Of a stretch of 64,000 nt of DNA, positions 42,953-51,794 are shown in pieces. Every line of letters starts with the position of its first letter. Positions within the stretch are counted from its first letter, which is position 1. Source of the DNA: CAYNQN01 sp964530525 (GTDB lineage: Bacteria; Actinomycetota; Acidimicrobiia; Acidimicrobiales; Acidimicrobilacustridaceae); contig CAZHBH010000001.1 of the NCBI GenBank assembly GCA_964530525.1, forward strand, positions 25,968-89,967, given 5' to 3'. Position numbers and translations under genes: made by a program. A model generated the notes under the pieces. It was not told where the DNA came from, ran no database searches, and saw only the letters and a list, made by a program, of their open reading frames with translations.

Positions 42953-44121
42953 CAGACCACGCCCTCGGTCCTCATGGCACCGATCTCGTCGGCCGAGTAG
43001 CCGAGCTCGCCCAGCACCGCATCGGTGTCGCCTCCGAGCCGTGGGGCAGGCTCGTGATCCCCACGACCCATCCCCGTCAGGGGCGTGGCCAGCTGGCGCT
43101 CGTGGTCGGGGCCCGTCCCCACGTCGATCACCAGACCGCGCGCTCGGAGGTGCTCCGACTCGGCAGCCTCGTCGACGGTCCACACCGGCATGAAGCAGCT
43201 GTCGACGTCCTCGAAGACCTCGGCCCACTCGGCCCTGGTGCGCCGAGAGAAGATCTCCTCCATCTCCGCACGTGCCCTCTCTCCCTCCTCGCCCTCGGCG
43301 AGCTTGCTCTCCACGAGGTCGGGGCGCCCCAGAGCCTCACAGGTGTTCGCCCAGAACTTGTCCTCCCAGTCGGCGACCGCTACGAAGCCGTCGCTCGCCG
43401 CGTAGACGCCGTAGTTGGGGGTGCCTCCCGTGAGCACCGGAGCTCCCGGGGCGCGCACGCCCCCGCGGGTGAAGTACTGCGGGAAGTGGTTGACGGCGCC
43501 GACGGTGAGGCCGTCGAACATCGCCGTGTCCACGTAGCTGCCGTTGCCCGTGCGGTGGCGCTCGTGGAGGGCGAAGGAGATGCCGAGGGCCGCGCTGGTC
43601 CCGCCACCCCAGATGTCGGCCACCTGCATGCCCAGGGGCGCCGGACGCCCGTCGGCCGTGGTGAGCTCCAGGCATCCCGTGGCGGCTAGGTAGTTGAGGT
43701 CGTGGCCGGCCCTCGTGGCGAACGGGCCGGTCTGCCCGAAGCCGGTTATGGAGCAGTAGACGAGGGCCGGGTTGGACTCCATGAGGGTCTCGTGGTCGAT
43801 GCCCAGCCGCTTGGCCACGCCGGGCCTGAAGCTCTCGACGACGACGTCGGCCTTGGCGGCGAGCCGGCGGAAGGCCTCGACGCCCTCGGTGGCCTTGAGG
43901 TCGAGGGTGATCGACCTCTTGTTGCGGCAGGTGGCCGAGTACACCGGCCCGTAGCCGGGTCGATCGGGGTAGGCGCCGCGGATCGGGTCGCCCCCGCGCC
44001 GGTCCTCGACCTTGATCACGTCCGCCCCCAGGTCGGCGAAGAACAGGGTGCAGAGCGCGCCTGGAAGGTAGCGGCTCGCCTCGATGATGGTCAGCCCGCT
44101 GAATGGACCGGTCCTGGCCAA
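42952..44121 (-). CDS. CaiB/BaiF family type III CoA-transferase (racemase-like)
   Basis: 389 residues from a TTG at 44121 with AAAGGAGAG just upstream; an ATG at 44148 is the alternative. Motifs: GLTIIEASRYLPGALCTLFFADLGADVIKVED (about 9-40), KRSITLDLK, and the catalytic Asp141 in AGHDLNYLAATG, the form seen in alpha-methylacyl-CoA racemases and many CoA-transferases. C-terminal TPLTGMGRGDHEPAPRLGGDTDAVL is typical. It moves CoA between acids or epimerises an alpha-methyl acyl-CoA. One base overlaps the E1 fusion gene, so they are translationally coupled. Confidence 0.9.
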   Translation of the reverse strand: MARTGPFSGLTIIEASRYLPGALCTLFFADLGADVIKVEDRRGGDPIRGAYPDRPGYGPVYSATCRNKRSITLDLKATEGVEAFRRLAAKADVVVESFRPGVAKRLGIDHETLMESNPALVYCSITGFGQTGPFATRAGHDLNYLAATGCLELTTADGRPAPLGMQVADIWGGGTSAALGISFALHERHRTGNGSYVDTAMFDGLTVGAVNHFPQYFTRGGVRAPGAPVLTGGTPNYGVYAASDGFVAVADWEDKFWANTCEALGRPDLVESKLAEGEEGERARAEMEEIFSRRTRAEWAEVFEDVDSCFMPVWTVDEAAESEHLRARGLVIDVGTGPDHERQLATPLTGMGRGDHEPAPRLGGDTDAVLGELGYSADEIGAMRTEGVV

Positions 44122-44222
44122 GGTGCTCTCCTTTCGATGTCGTGCCACGAGGCCGGGCCCCGCGACGGGGACGTGGGGTCGAGGATGTCGGTTCGGGTCG
44201 ACGGCGTCGTGGGTCGGTCAGA

Positions 44223-46676
44223 TCAGGCGGGCGCGGCCGAACCCAGCGGGACGGTCCCGATGACGTTCGCCGCCTCCAAGCGGTCGATCTCCGCTTCGTC
44301 CCTACCCAGCGAGCGGAGGATCTCCCTGTTGTGCTGCCCCAGGGTGGGCGCGGGCCCCGGGTTCCACCTCGAAGGGCCCTCCGAGAGGCGTGCCGGCCAC
44401 CCCTGGTACGGATGGGTGCCCACCACCGGGTGCTCGATCTCCTCGAAGAAGCCCCGGGCCTCGAGCTGGGCCACCTCGCGCTGCTCGTAGGGCATGAGCA
44501 CAGGCGCCACGGGCACCCCCGAGCTCCAGAGCTGGTCGAGGACCTCGTCGCGGCGACGCTGCGCACACCACCGCGCGAGGTGTTCGTCCATCTCGTCCTG
44601 GGCGGCCCTGCGACCGGGCAACGTGTCGAGCGACGGGTCTGCAGCCCAGCCGGGCCTGCCGAGGGCGGCGACGAGGCACCGCCAGTGCTCGTCGGTCTCC
44701 ACCGACACGGCCACCCAGGCGTCACGCACGCCATCGTCGTCCACGTCGGCGCAGAGGTAGGCGTTCTGCGGAGCAGCGTAAGGCGAGTGGTTCCCCTCGC
44801 GCATGAGCAGCCTCCCGTAGGCCGACGCCTCCACGATCTGCTCGGCGGCGATGGCGAGCGACCCGCCCACCAGCGGGGCCTCGACCAGCTGACCTTCCCC
44901 GGTGCGGTCGCGCCAGGCGATCGCCAGGAGCGTGCCGATCACGGAGTGCAGGCCACCGAGCGGGTCGGCCAGGCTGTCGGGCACCACCGGTTCGGTGTCC
45001 TCGTAGCCGGTGAGCCAAGCGAGCCCCGAGGCCTGCTCGATGGTGGCAGCGAAGCCCGGGCGCTCGCGCCATGGGCCCGTGAGGCCGAAGGCCGGCATGC
45101 GGACCATCACGATCCTCGGGTTGATCTCCCGCACCTGCTCCCAGCCCAGGCCAAGCTTCGTGAACACCCGGGGACTGGAGTTCTCCAGCAGCACGTCGCA
45201 GGAAGCGATGAGCTCCTTCGCCAACGCCAGGCCGTCGGGGTCTCGCAGGTCGAGGGTGATGTTCTGCTTGCCCATGTTGGTGGGGTGGTAGAGGGGACCC
45301 CACTCCCACCAGCTCTCCTCGTCGCTCGGACGGGCCGCGTGGTAGCGCACGCCGTCGATGCGCTTGACGGACTCGACGTGGATCACCTCGGCACCCAGCG
45401 ACGTGAGGAACTGACCAACGATCGGGCCAGCCCACCAGGCGGTCACGTCGAGCACCCTCATGCCCTCGAAGGGAAGCCGCCCGTCGGTCCCCGACCCGGT
45501 CGAAGAGCCCACCGGCATCGACCCTCGTAGATCGTCGCCCTCCGAGCTTCGCGACGCCTCCAGCCATCGGGATGCGGTGGCCTCGCCACCACCGCCGAGG
45601 GTCGGCGCGGGGCGGACGGGGGCCAGCTCCATCGCCGAGAAGCTGTAGGCGGGCCCCGGCTGCACGAACCCGCCGGGGTTCTCCACGAACGAGCCCCTCT
45701 CCACGAAGTGATCCGTCGACGGGAGCGTCTCACCGTTGCCGACGGGGGTGGAGGGCAGCGCAGAACCGGCGAGCTCCACGACCTCGGCCGTGGTGTGCCG
45801 TTTGGTCCATGCGGCCAGCTCGGCCTGGATCTCCTGGTATCGCAGGGCCCGGGCCTCCTGGGCCGTGAGCGACGGATCGGCGAGGAGATCGTCGAGGCCG
45901 GCGATCTCGCAGAGGCTGATCCAGTGCTGCGCGGTGAGGGCCCCCAGGCCGACGAGGCCATCGGAGGTCGGAAGGACGGACGGGGCCTTCAACAAGCGGC
46001 TGCGCCGCTGCGGCTTGCCGGTGATGGAGCTGAACGTGACCGCGTACGCGGAGTGCATCATCGCCAGCACCTCCAGCTCCGACACGTCGACGTCCTCGGC
46101 ACGGCCCGTGGCCTCTCGGCGCCGGAGTGCTGCGAGCACGCTGGCGGCGGCCACCACGCCCGCTGACCAGTCCCCCGTCCGACCGCCCACCGCCAGAGGC
46201 TCGCGTGCGGGATCGCCCCGCTTGCCGAGGCTGCCCGTCCACGCCTGGAGCGTGAACTCGGTGGCGGGCCGGCCCGCCCAGGGACCGTCACTTCCGAAGG
46301 GGGTGATGCGGACGCTGACCTTGGCCGCGCCTGCCTCCCGGAGGCGCTTCGCAACCTCAGGAGCGCCGGCGAGGATCGCCTGGCCCTCGATGAGGACGTC
46401 GGCGACCGAAGCCAGCTCCTCGAGTCGATCCACATCCTCGAGGGCGCTGCACGAGAGGCTGGCGCTTCCTGCGGACAAGTACTGGAAGAGGGCCCCTCCG
46501 CGGTCGGGGTCCACCGCCGCGCCGCTGGCCGACCACCCCCGAAGCGGGTGCCCCGAGGGAGGCTCCACGAGCAACACCTCCGCGCCTCCGTCGGACAGGA
46601 GCTTCGCCAGGTAGCCCTCGGCGATGCCCCCAGACAGGTGCAGCACTCGGACGCCTTCGAGAGGTGTGGATGGCAC
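44223..46676 (-). CDS. Double-domain CaiB/BaiF type III CoA-transferase
   Basis: 817 residues with two full CaiB-like domains (about 1-380 and 403-805) joined by a Ser/Gly linker. Domain 1: EGVRVLHLSGGIAEGYLAKLLSDGGAEVLLVEPP. Domain 2: EGMRVLDVTAWWAGPIVGQFLTSLGAEVIHVES, then NMGKQNITLDL. The catalytic Asp of the family is not at its usual place in either half: Glu140 stands there in ATEFTLQAWTG, and GFAATIEQASG (about 541-551) has Ala. Natural fusions of this size occur in mycobacteria. First gene of the leftward operon, with CAAGC-type sites in its promoter. Confidence 0.88.
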   Translation of the reverse strand: MPSTPLEGVRVLHLSGGIAEGYLAKLLSDGGAEVLLVEPPSGHPLRGWSASGAAVDPDRGGALFQYLSAGSASLSCSALEDVDRLEELASVADVLIEGQAILAGAPEVAKRLREAGAAKVSVRITPFGSDGPWAGRPATEFTLQAWTGSLGKRGDPAREPLAVGGRTGDWSAGVVAAASVLAALRRREATGRAEDVDVSELEVLAMMHSAYAVTFSSITGKPQRRSRLLKAPSVLPTSDGLVGLGALTAQHWISLCEIAGLDDLLADPSLTAQEARALRYQEIQAELAAWTKRHTTAEVVELAGSALPSTPVGNGETLPSTDHFVERGSFVENPGGFVQPGPAYSFSAMELAPVRPAPTLGGGGEATASRWLEASRSSEGDDLRGSMPVGSSTGSGTDGRLPFEGMRVLDVTAWWAGPIVGQFLTSLGAEVIHVESVKRIDGVRYHAARPSDEESWWEWGPLYHPTNMGKQNITLDLRDPDGLALAKELIASCDVLLENSSPRVFTKLGLGWEQVREINPRIVMVRMPAFGLTGPWRERPGFAATIEQASGLAWLTGYEDTEPVVPDSLADPLGGLHSVIGTLLAIAWRDRTGEGQLVEAPLVGGSLAIAAEQIVEASAYGRLLMREGNHSPYAAPQNAYLCADVDDDGVRDAWVAVSVETDEHWRCLVAALGRPGWAADPSLDTLPGRRAAQDEMDEHLARWCAQRRRDEVLDQLWSSGVPVAPVLMPYEQREVAQLEARGFFEEIEHPVVGTHPYQGWPARLSEGPSRWNPGPAPTLGQHNREILRSLGRDEAEIDRLEAANVIGTVPLGSAAPA

Positions 46677-46719
46677 GCCGGCAAGTCCCTTCCCTTGGTG
46701 CGATCTCGCCGCAAACTGG

Positions 46720-46777
46720 CAAGCACTTGGTTGGTTACTCTACCGAGCGCCCGCCGACCGTGCTAAGCAAGCATTTG
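46720..46777. promoter_or_regulatory. Two imperfect CAAGC-type operators between CoA-transferase and Rieske genes
   Basis: CAAGC-ACTT-GGTTG at 46720-46733 matches 9 of 10 half-site positions. TAAGC-AAGC-ATTTG (46764-46777 or nearby register) matches 7 of 10. They lie in the 174-base divergent region, 44-100 bases from the leftward start and 74-130 bases from the rightward start, so each side may have its own copy. Confidence 0.5.
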
Positions 46778-46850
46778 ATAGTTTCGTGGCGGGCAGCCGC
46801 TCCCCCGTGGCGCGCCCGAGAAGACCAGAGCAAGCCAGGAGGCGCTCCAG

Positions 46851-48242
46851 ATGGCCATCGCCCCCGAAGAGCCCATCGCCGACCCGCAGCTCTTTGCCAG
46901 GGCTGCTCGGGAGGTGCCCTTCCGGATCACCGATCCGCTGCGGATCCCCAAGCAGCGCTACTTCGACCGGGACTTCTTCGACATGGAGAAGGAGCACCTC
47001 TGGCGTCACACCTGGCAGATGGCGTGCCGCCTGGAGGAGATCCCGGAGGTCGGCGACTTCACCGAGTACGAGATATGCGATGACTCGATCCTGGTCGTCA
47101 GGGAGTCGCCGGATGTGATTCGCGCCTTCCAGAACGCTTGCCCCCACCGGGGCACCCAGCTCGCCAAGGGTGCTGGGTGCTTCCGCGGTGGGCAGATCGT
47201 GTGCCCCTTCCACGGCTGGCGGTTCGGACTCGACGGCGCCAACAGCTTCGTCTACGCACCGCAGGGCTTCGACTCCGAGACCATCGACCCCCAGGCCATC
47301 CACCTCACCGAGGTCTTGGTCGACACCTGGGCGGGCTGCGTCTTCATCAACATGGACACCTCGGCCCGGCCGCTGGCAGAGGCGCTGGCGCCGGTGAACG
47401 AGATCCTCGCCCCGCTCGAGCTGGAGGGCATGCGCACCTACTGGTGGAAGGAGACGGTGCTGCCGGCCAACTGGAAGGTGGCGATGGAGGCCTTCCTCGA
47501 GGGTTACCACGTGGGCACCACCCACCCCCAGCTCGACTACGGCCTGGGCGACCGCTACCCGGCCGACAACCTCGCCTACCACCAGTACCCCGGCGGGCAC
47601 TCCGACTTCCGCAAGGCCCCGGACGCGATATCGCTACCGGACCTCCACGACCAGATCGACGACACCCTCTCCCCCACCGACCGCGAAGCGGCACGGCTCA
47701 TCCTGCTCTGGGAGGGTCAGGACGCCATGGTCCTTCCCAAGGACGTCCACGTGATCGAAGGGCTCCTGGGAAAGAACCTGAAGGTCGAGGAGTTCATGCC
47801 GGCAGTGGTCAAAGGGATCCAGGACTACGCCGAGGGCGCCGGAATTCCCCTCCCGAAGCTTCCTCCGGAACGAATGGACCTGTGGGGCGGAGTGACGTTC
47901 GTGTTCCCCAACTTCTTCATCCTTCCCGCCTTCGGGAACGCGATGGCGTACCGGGTCCGGCCCTACGAGGACGATCCAGAGAAGTGCCTCTTCGAGGTGT
48001 GGTCGCTCACCTTCTACCCGAAGGGGGCCGAACCACCTCCACCCGTCCTCGAGGGCCGCTTCGACCACGACGACCCGGAGGGCTGGCGGCAGGTGCCGCT
48101 GCAGGACTTCAGCAACATCAAGCGCCAGCAGCAAGGCATGCGCAACCCGGCGTTCGAAGCCATGCGGCTCTCCGATCGCTACGAGCGAAACATCTCGAAC
48201 CTCCACGTGGAGATCGACCGCTACCTGGCCGGCGAGCTGTAG
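46851..48242 (+). CDS. Rieske-type oxygenase alpha subunit (second copy)
   Basis: 463 residues; AGGAGG lies eight bases before the ATG. Rieske ligands Cys97, His99, Cys118, His121 (ACPHRGTQL; VCPFHGWRFGL). The catalytic iron site is NWKVAMEAFLEGYHVGTTHPQ. It is clearly related to the copy at 26726-28090 (same length, same QNAC and FxEGxHxxTTHPQ patterns and same C-terminal NxxRQQxG region). Alpha-only oxygenase, electrons probably from the ferredoxin at 61728. The stop codon is followed immediately by the acyl-CoA synthetase start. Confidence 0.9.
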   Translation: MAIAPEEPIADPQLFARAAREVPFRITDPLRIPKQRYFDRDFFDMEKEHLWRHTWQMACRLEEIPEVGDFTEYEICDDSILVVRESPDVIRAFQNACPHRGTQLAKGAGCFRGGQIVCPFHGWRFGLDGANSFVYAPQGFDSETIDPQAIHLTEVLVDTWAGCVFINMDTSARPLAEALAPVNEILAPLELEGMRTYWWKETVLPANWKVAMEAFLEGYHVGTTHPQLDYGLGDRYPADNLAYHQYPGGHSDFRKAPDAISLPDLHDQIDDTLSPTDREAARLILLWEGQDAMVLPKDVHVIEGLLGKNLKVEEFMPAVVKGIQDYAEGAGIPLPKLPPERMDLWGGVTFVFPNFFILPAFGNAMAYRVRPYEDDPEKCLFEVWSLTFYPKGAEPPPPVLEGRFDHDDPEGWRQVPLQDFSNIKRQQQGMRNPAFEAMRLSDRYERNISNLHVEIDRYLAGEL

Positions 48243-49853
48243 GTGGGCTGGGGACCCGCCGAGTGGGACACCGTGGTGGCGGTCCTCGACCGCGCCACCG
48301 AAGCCCACTCCGACGAACTGTTCCTCGACTTCTCCGGCGAGAGGTACACGTACGGACGATTCGACGCCGAGGTCCATCGCCTCGCGCGCGGCTTGAGCGA
48401 GCTAGGCGTCTCGCCCGGCGAGACGGTGGCCACCATCCTCGACAACGGGCCCGATGCCGCCCTCTCTTGGATGGCCATCAACCGACTGGGGGCCATCTGC
48501 GTACCGCTCAACACCGCCCTGAAAGGCGAGTTCCTCAGGCACCAGATCGCCGACGTGGGTGCACGGGTGGTCCTCGCGGAGAGCGACTACTCGCAGCGCG
48601 TCCTGAGCATCGCGGAGCAGCTCCCCGAGCTGAAGGTGGTGGCGCACGGGGGAGGTCCCCCACCCGGGTCCGCCGACGGCGTCGACCTGCTCGGGATCGA
48701 TGAGCTCCGCTCGGACGGTGCCAGGGTCTCCGGACGCGAGCCCGGGCCCTCCGACATCGCCACCATCATCTTCACCGGAGGGACGACCGGTCCCTCCAAG
48801 GGCTGCGTCATCAGCCACAACTACATGTGCAACATGGCACGGCTGACGCTCGAGTACAACCAGCGTCGCCCCGGGGAGCTGCAGTGGACCCCCAACCCCC
48901 TCTTCCACATGAACGCGGCGGTCACCACCCTGCTCAGCTCCGCGATGCTCGGCTCCGCAGCCAGCTTCGCGCCCCGCTTCTCGGTGTCGGGCTTCTGGCC
49001 CGAGATCGAGCGCAGCGGTGCGAGGGTGGTCGCCCTTCTCGGAGCGATGATCCCCCTCATCGCGCAGATGCCCGACACCCCCGAGATGCTCCGGTGCTTC
49101 GGACAGATCCGGGTCGTCACGGGGAACCCCTTCCCGCCCGACCTGGCTCGCACGTGGCGGGAGAGGTTCGGCTGCGAGCGAACCGGTTCCCCGGTCTACG
49201 GCCTCACCGAGGCCTCGGTCGTGACCAGCACCCCGCCGGGAGTCGACCCCAGGCCGGGCACCGCGGGAATGCGCAACCGCTACTTCGACGTGCGCATATT
49301 CGACGACCGCGACGAGGAGCTGCCCGACGGCGAGGTGGGTGAGATCGTCGTGCGACCGCTGCGACCCCACGTGATGTTCGAGGGCTACTGGAACCGCCCG
49401 GAGGCGACCGCCGCCGTCATGCGCAACCAGTGGTTCCACACGGGTGATCTGGGGCGCTTCGACGAGGACGGATGGCTCCACTTCGTTGACCGCAAGAAGG
49501 ACTACCTGCGACGCAAGGGCGAGAACATCTCGTCGCACGAGATGGAGGTCACGTTCCAGCAGCACTCAGCGATCGCGGAGGTCGCAGTCCACGCAGTGCC
49601 CTCCGAGCTGAGCGAGGACGAGCTGAAGGTGACCGTGGTGCTGGAGGACGGAGCATCCCTGGAGCCGCAGGAGCTCTTCGAGTGGGCCGTCGACCGAGTG
49701 CCCTACTACGCCCTGCCCCGCTTCATCGAGGTGCGTGACTCGCTTCCCAGGAGCCACGTGGGCCGAGTGCTGAAGTACCAGCTGCGCGACGAGGGTTGCA
49801 CACCGAGCACCTGGGATGCCCAGGTCGCCGGGGTCACGTACGAGAAGCGCTGA
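48243..49853 (+). CDS. AMP-binding acyl-CoA synthetase (CaiC-like)
   Basis: 536 residues, GTG start directly after the Rieske stop codon (no gap). It forms acyl-CoA from a carboxylic acid, ATP and CoA via acyl-AMP. Motifs: P-loop TIIFTGGTTGPSKG (about 178-191), YGLTEAS, HTGDLGRFDEDGWLHFVDRKKDYLRRKGENIS. The C-terminal A10 region reads LPRSHVGRVLKYQL, with Arg where the usual GK has Lys; this form is seen in the CaiC-like subgroup. It likely activates the substrate or a product of the Rieske enzyme. It ends convergently with the next gene and overlaps it by 20 bases. Confidence 0.9.
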   Translation: MGWGPAEWDTVVAVLDRATEAHSDELFLDFSGERYTYGRFDAEVHRLARGLSELGVSPGETVATILDNGPDAALSWMAINRLGAICVPLNTALKGEFLRHQIADVGARVVLAESDYSQRVLSIAEQLPELKVVAHGGGPPPGSADGVDLLGIDELRSDGARVSGREPGPSDIATIIFTGGTTGPSKGCVISHNYMCNMARLTLEYNQRRPGELQWTPNPLFHMNAAVTTLLSSAMLGSAASFAPRFSVSGFWPEIERSGARVVALLGAMIPLIAQMPDTPEMLRCFGQIRVVTGNPFPPDLARTWRERFGCERTGSPVYGLTEASVVTSTPPGVDPRPGTAGMRNRYFDVRIFDDRDEELPDGEVGEIVVRPLRPHVMFEGYWNRPEATAAVMRNQWFHTGDLGRFDEDGWLHFVDRKKDYLRRKGENISSHEMEVTFQQHSAIAEVAVHAVPSELSEDELKVTVVLEDGASLEPQELFEWAVDRVPYYALPRFIEVRDSLPRSHVGRVLKYQLRDEGCTPSTWDAQVAGVTYEKR

Positions 49854-50760
49854 GCCGAGCCCCTTCGCGCTCGGTGGCCTCGAAGGTCGTCCGTGCCCTC
49901 ACGTGCAGGCCGTCGTCCGACCTCACCAAGGCCTCGACCGTGGCTGTCGCCTCGTCGCGCCGGATCGACGCGTCGAACCTGAGCCTCTGGCCGGGAAGGG
50001 TGTGGCGGAAGACCTCCAGGACCTGTCCCGCCTGACGCATCCGGGGACCCGCAGCACGGGATGCGTGGCAACCCACGATGCCACTCATCGTGTACAGGCT
50101 CATGATCAGGTCGGGGTAGCCCAGGGCCCGAGCGACGTGGTGGTCGACGTGGGCTGCGAAGTCGTCGCGAGCGGCCACCGCCCCGCGGGCGATGAGCGCC
50201 GCGTCGACGTTGGACGTGAACGGTGCCAGGCGATCCCCGCCCAGAGGACCCGAGGCGCCCTCGGCTGGTGGCAGCGCCACCTCCACGGCTGCTTGGCCCG
50301 ATGTCCAGCCGAGCAGCATCCGCTGGGTCGCGACGAGCTTGCCGTCGACATCCTCGAAGTCCTTGTCCAAGACGACCTCGAACCCCTCGCCGTCTTCGGC
50401 GACCGACGAGACAGCTGTGCGCGCTACCAACAGGTCGCCCACCACCACCTCGCGGAGGTCGCTCTGCTCGAAGCGGAGCGCTGCCACCGAACCGAACCCA
50501 CGAGACCGCAGGAGCTCACCCACCGAAGCCACACCCGAGCCGCGGACGCGCTCGTCGCCACCGGCCACCCACGCGGAGAGCATCGCTGGCGGCGCCACGA
50601 GCGTTCCATTCCTGCGCACAGGCGCCATCCCCATGACCCCGCACCAGTGCTCGATCATGGGGGCGTTGACCTCGCGCAGCGCGCGGGTCTCGGACCGGGG
50701 ACGGCCTTCGGCCAGCGCGCGCGCCTTTGCGAGCAACTGTCCGCCCGACTGCCCAGCCAC
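49834..50760 (-). CDS. MaoC/FAS1-type acyl dehydratase-like protein
   Basis: 308 residues, GTG start. The N-terminal half has the FAS1_DH (MaoC-like) pattern: NAPMIEHWCGVMG, PAMLSAWVAGG, RFEQSDLREVVVGDLLVARTAVSSV. The second half repeats a hot-dog fold: VDHHVARALGYPDLIMSLYTMSGIVGCHASRAAG, then FRHTLPGQRLRFDASIRR. It would hydrate or dehydrate an acyl-CoA. The conserved MaoC Asp-x5-His is not obvious, so catalytic ability is uncertain. Last gene after cupin and double-SnoaL genes on the same strand. No strong ribosome binding site. Confidence 0.7.
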   Translation of the reverse strand: MAGQSGGQLLAKARALAEGRPRSETRALREVNAPMIEHWCGVMGMAPVRRNGTLVAPPAMLSAWVAGGDERVRGSGVASVGELLRSRGFGSVAALRFEQSDLREVVVGDLLVARTAVSSVAEDGEGFEVVLDKDFEDVDGKLVATQRMLLGWTSGQAAVEVALPPAEGASGPLGGDRLAPFTSNVDAALIARGAVAARDDFAAHVDHHVARALGYPDLIMSLYTMSGIVGCHASRAAGPRMRQAGQVLEVFRHTLPGQRLRFDASIRRDEATATVEALVRSDDGLHVRARTTFEATEREGARLSASRT

Positions 50761-50775
50761 GATCGCGGGATCCGG

Positions 50776-51783
50776 CTATTGCGCCGGGGAGCAGCCGCGC
50801 AGGAGCGCCGTGAGACCGCACGCCTCGCGCAACAGCGTCAGGAAGTCGGAGACCTCGATCCACTGTGCGATCTTCCCGTCCACGACCGAGGCGATCGCTG
50901 ACCCGGTGAACGTGATGGGTCGACCCGTGGCCACGATCCCCAGGTAGGGGCCCACCTGGCGGCACCGCACCGTGAAGCGGACGGCAGCCCTCCCCTGCTC
51001 CACGAGCAAGCGGTCGATGGAGACCTCCGCCTCCCCGAACGAGCTCTGAAACGTCTCTGCCCGGTCGCGCAGGCCAGCGGACCCGTGGCCGTCGTCGTGG
51101 TCTGCGAAGAAGAGGTAGGCGTCGTCGGCGATGGGAAGGTCACCCACCTTGGATGCATCGACCAACTCGACGTTTAGGAACGACCGGACGAGTCCCTCGA
51201 CCTCGGCGCGCTCGGCGCTGGAAGGGACGCGCACCTCGGTCTTCGCCCTACCGTCCACGTCACCGGGGTACTGATCGACGGCGAGCTTCGTGAGACCTTC
51301 GACCTCGGCGAGGGAGACCCGCTTGTAGGGCTTCTCACCCTCGGGCGCCGTCATGTCGATGACGGCCGTCTGGGCCATGTTCCTCACGGGCTCGAAGTTG
51401 CCTGTCCATTCGACGAGCTTGCCGCCCTCGAGGCGCCAGAATCCGATGAGCCAGGCCGAGAGCCGCAGCTCGGAGACCTCGCCACCGAAGTAGGCGTTGT
51501 TCTTGCCGTCTGTGATCCAGGCGAGGGCCACCGAGTCACCGTCGGCGACGAGGTGAGCGAGGTGCATCTTGTTGCCAGCACCCGCGCCGCCCCTCGCGTT
51601 GCGGATGTGCTGGGCAAGCCCTTCGGGCCCGACCGGCACGGGCATGATGGAGATGAGGTTCAAGAAGTCGTCGCTGCAGATCTCCTCGGCGACCTCGGGC
51701 TTGATCTGGTTGAAGCCCTCCTCCATCACGCGGTGGACCACCGCCTTGTTCTTGGTCAGCTGCTCCTCGCTGATGTCGGCCAC
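50776..51783 (-). CDS. Double SnoaL-like protein
   Basis: 335 residues from the GTG at 51783, with AGGAGG six bases upstream; a GTG at 51798 that overlaps the cupin stop is less well placed. Two SnoaL-type units: VHRVMEEGFNQIKPEVAEEICSDDFLN...AQHIRNARGGAG (about 15-160), and LVRSFLNVELVDASKVGDLPIADDAYLFFADHDDG...VVDGKIAQWIEVSDFLTLLREACG (about 205-325). The ester-cyclase-type pattern is clear, the reaction unknown. A duplicated form is less common than the single-domain proteins elsewhere in the window. Confidence 0.8.
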   Translation of the reverse strand: MADISEEQLTKNKAVVHRVMEEGFNQIKPEVAEEICSDDFLNLISIMPVPVGPEGLAQHIRNARGGAGAGNKMHLAHLVADGDSVALAWITDGKNNAYFGGEVSELRLSAWLIGFWRLEGGKLVEWTGNFEPVRNMAQTAVIDMTAPEGEKPYKRVSLAEVEGLTKLAVDQYPGDVDGRAKTEVRVPSSAERAEVEGLVRSFLNVELVDASKVGDLPIADDAYLFFADHDDGHGSAGLRDRAETFQSSFGEAEVSIDRLLVEQGRAAVRFTVRCRQVGPYLGIVATGRPITFTGSAIASVVDGKIAQWIEVSDFLTLLREACGLTALLRGCSPAQ

Positions 51784-51794
51784 GTCGGCCCTCC

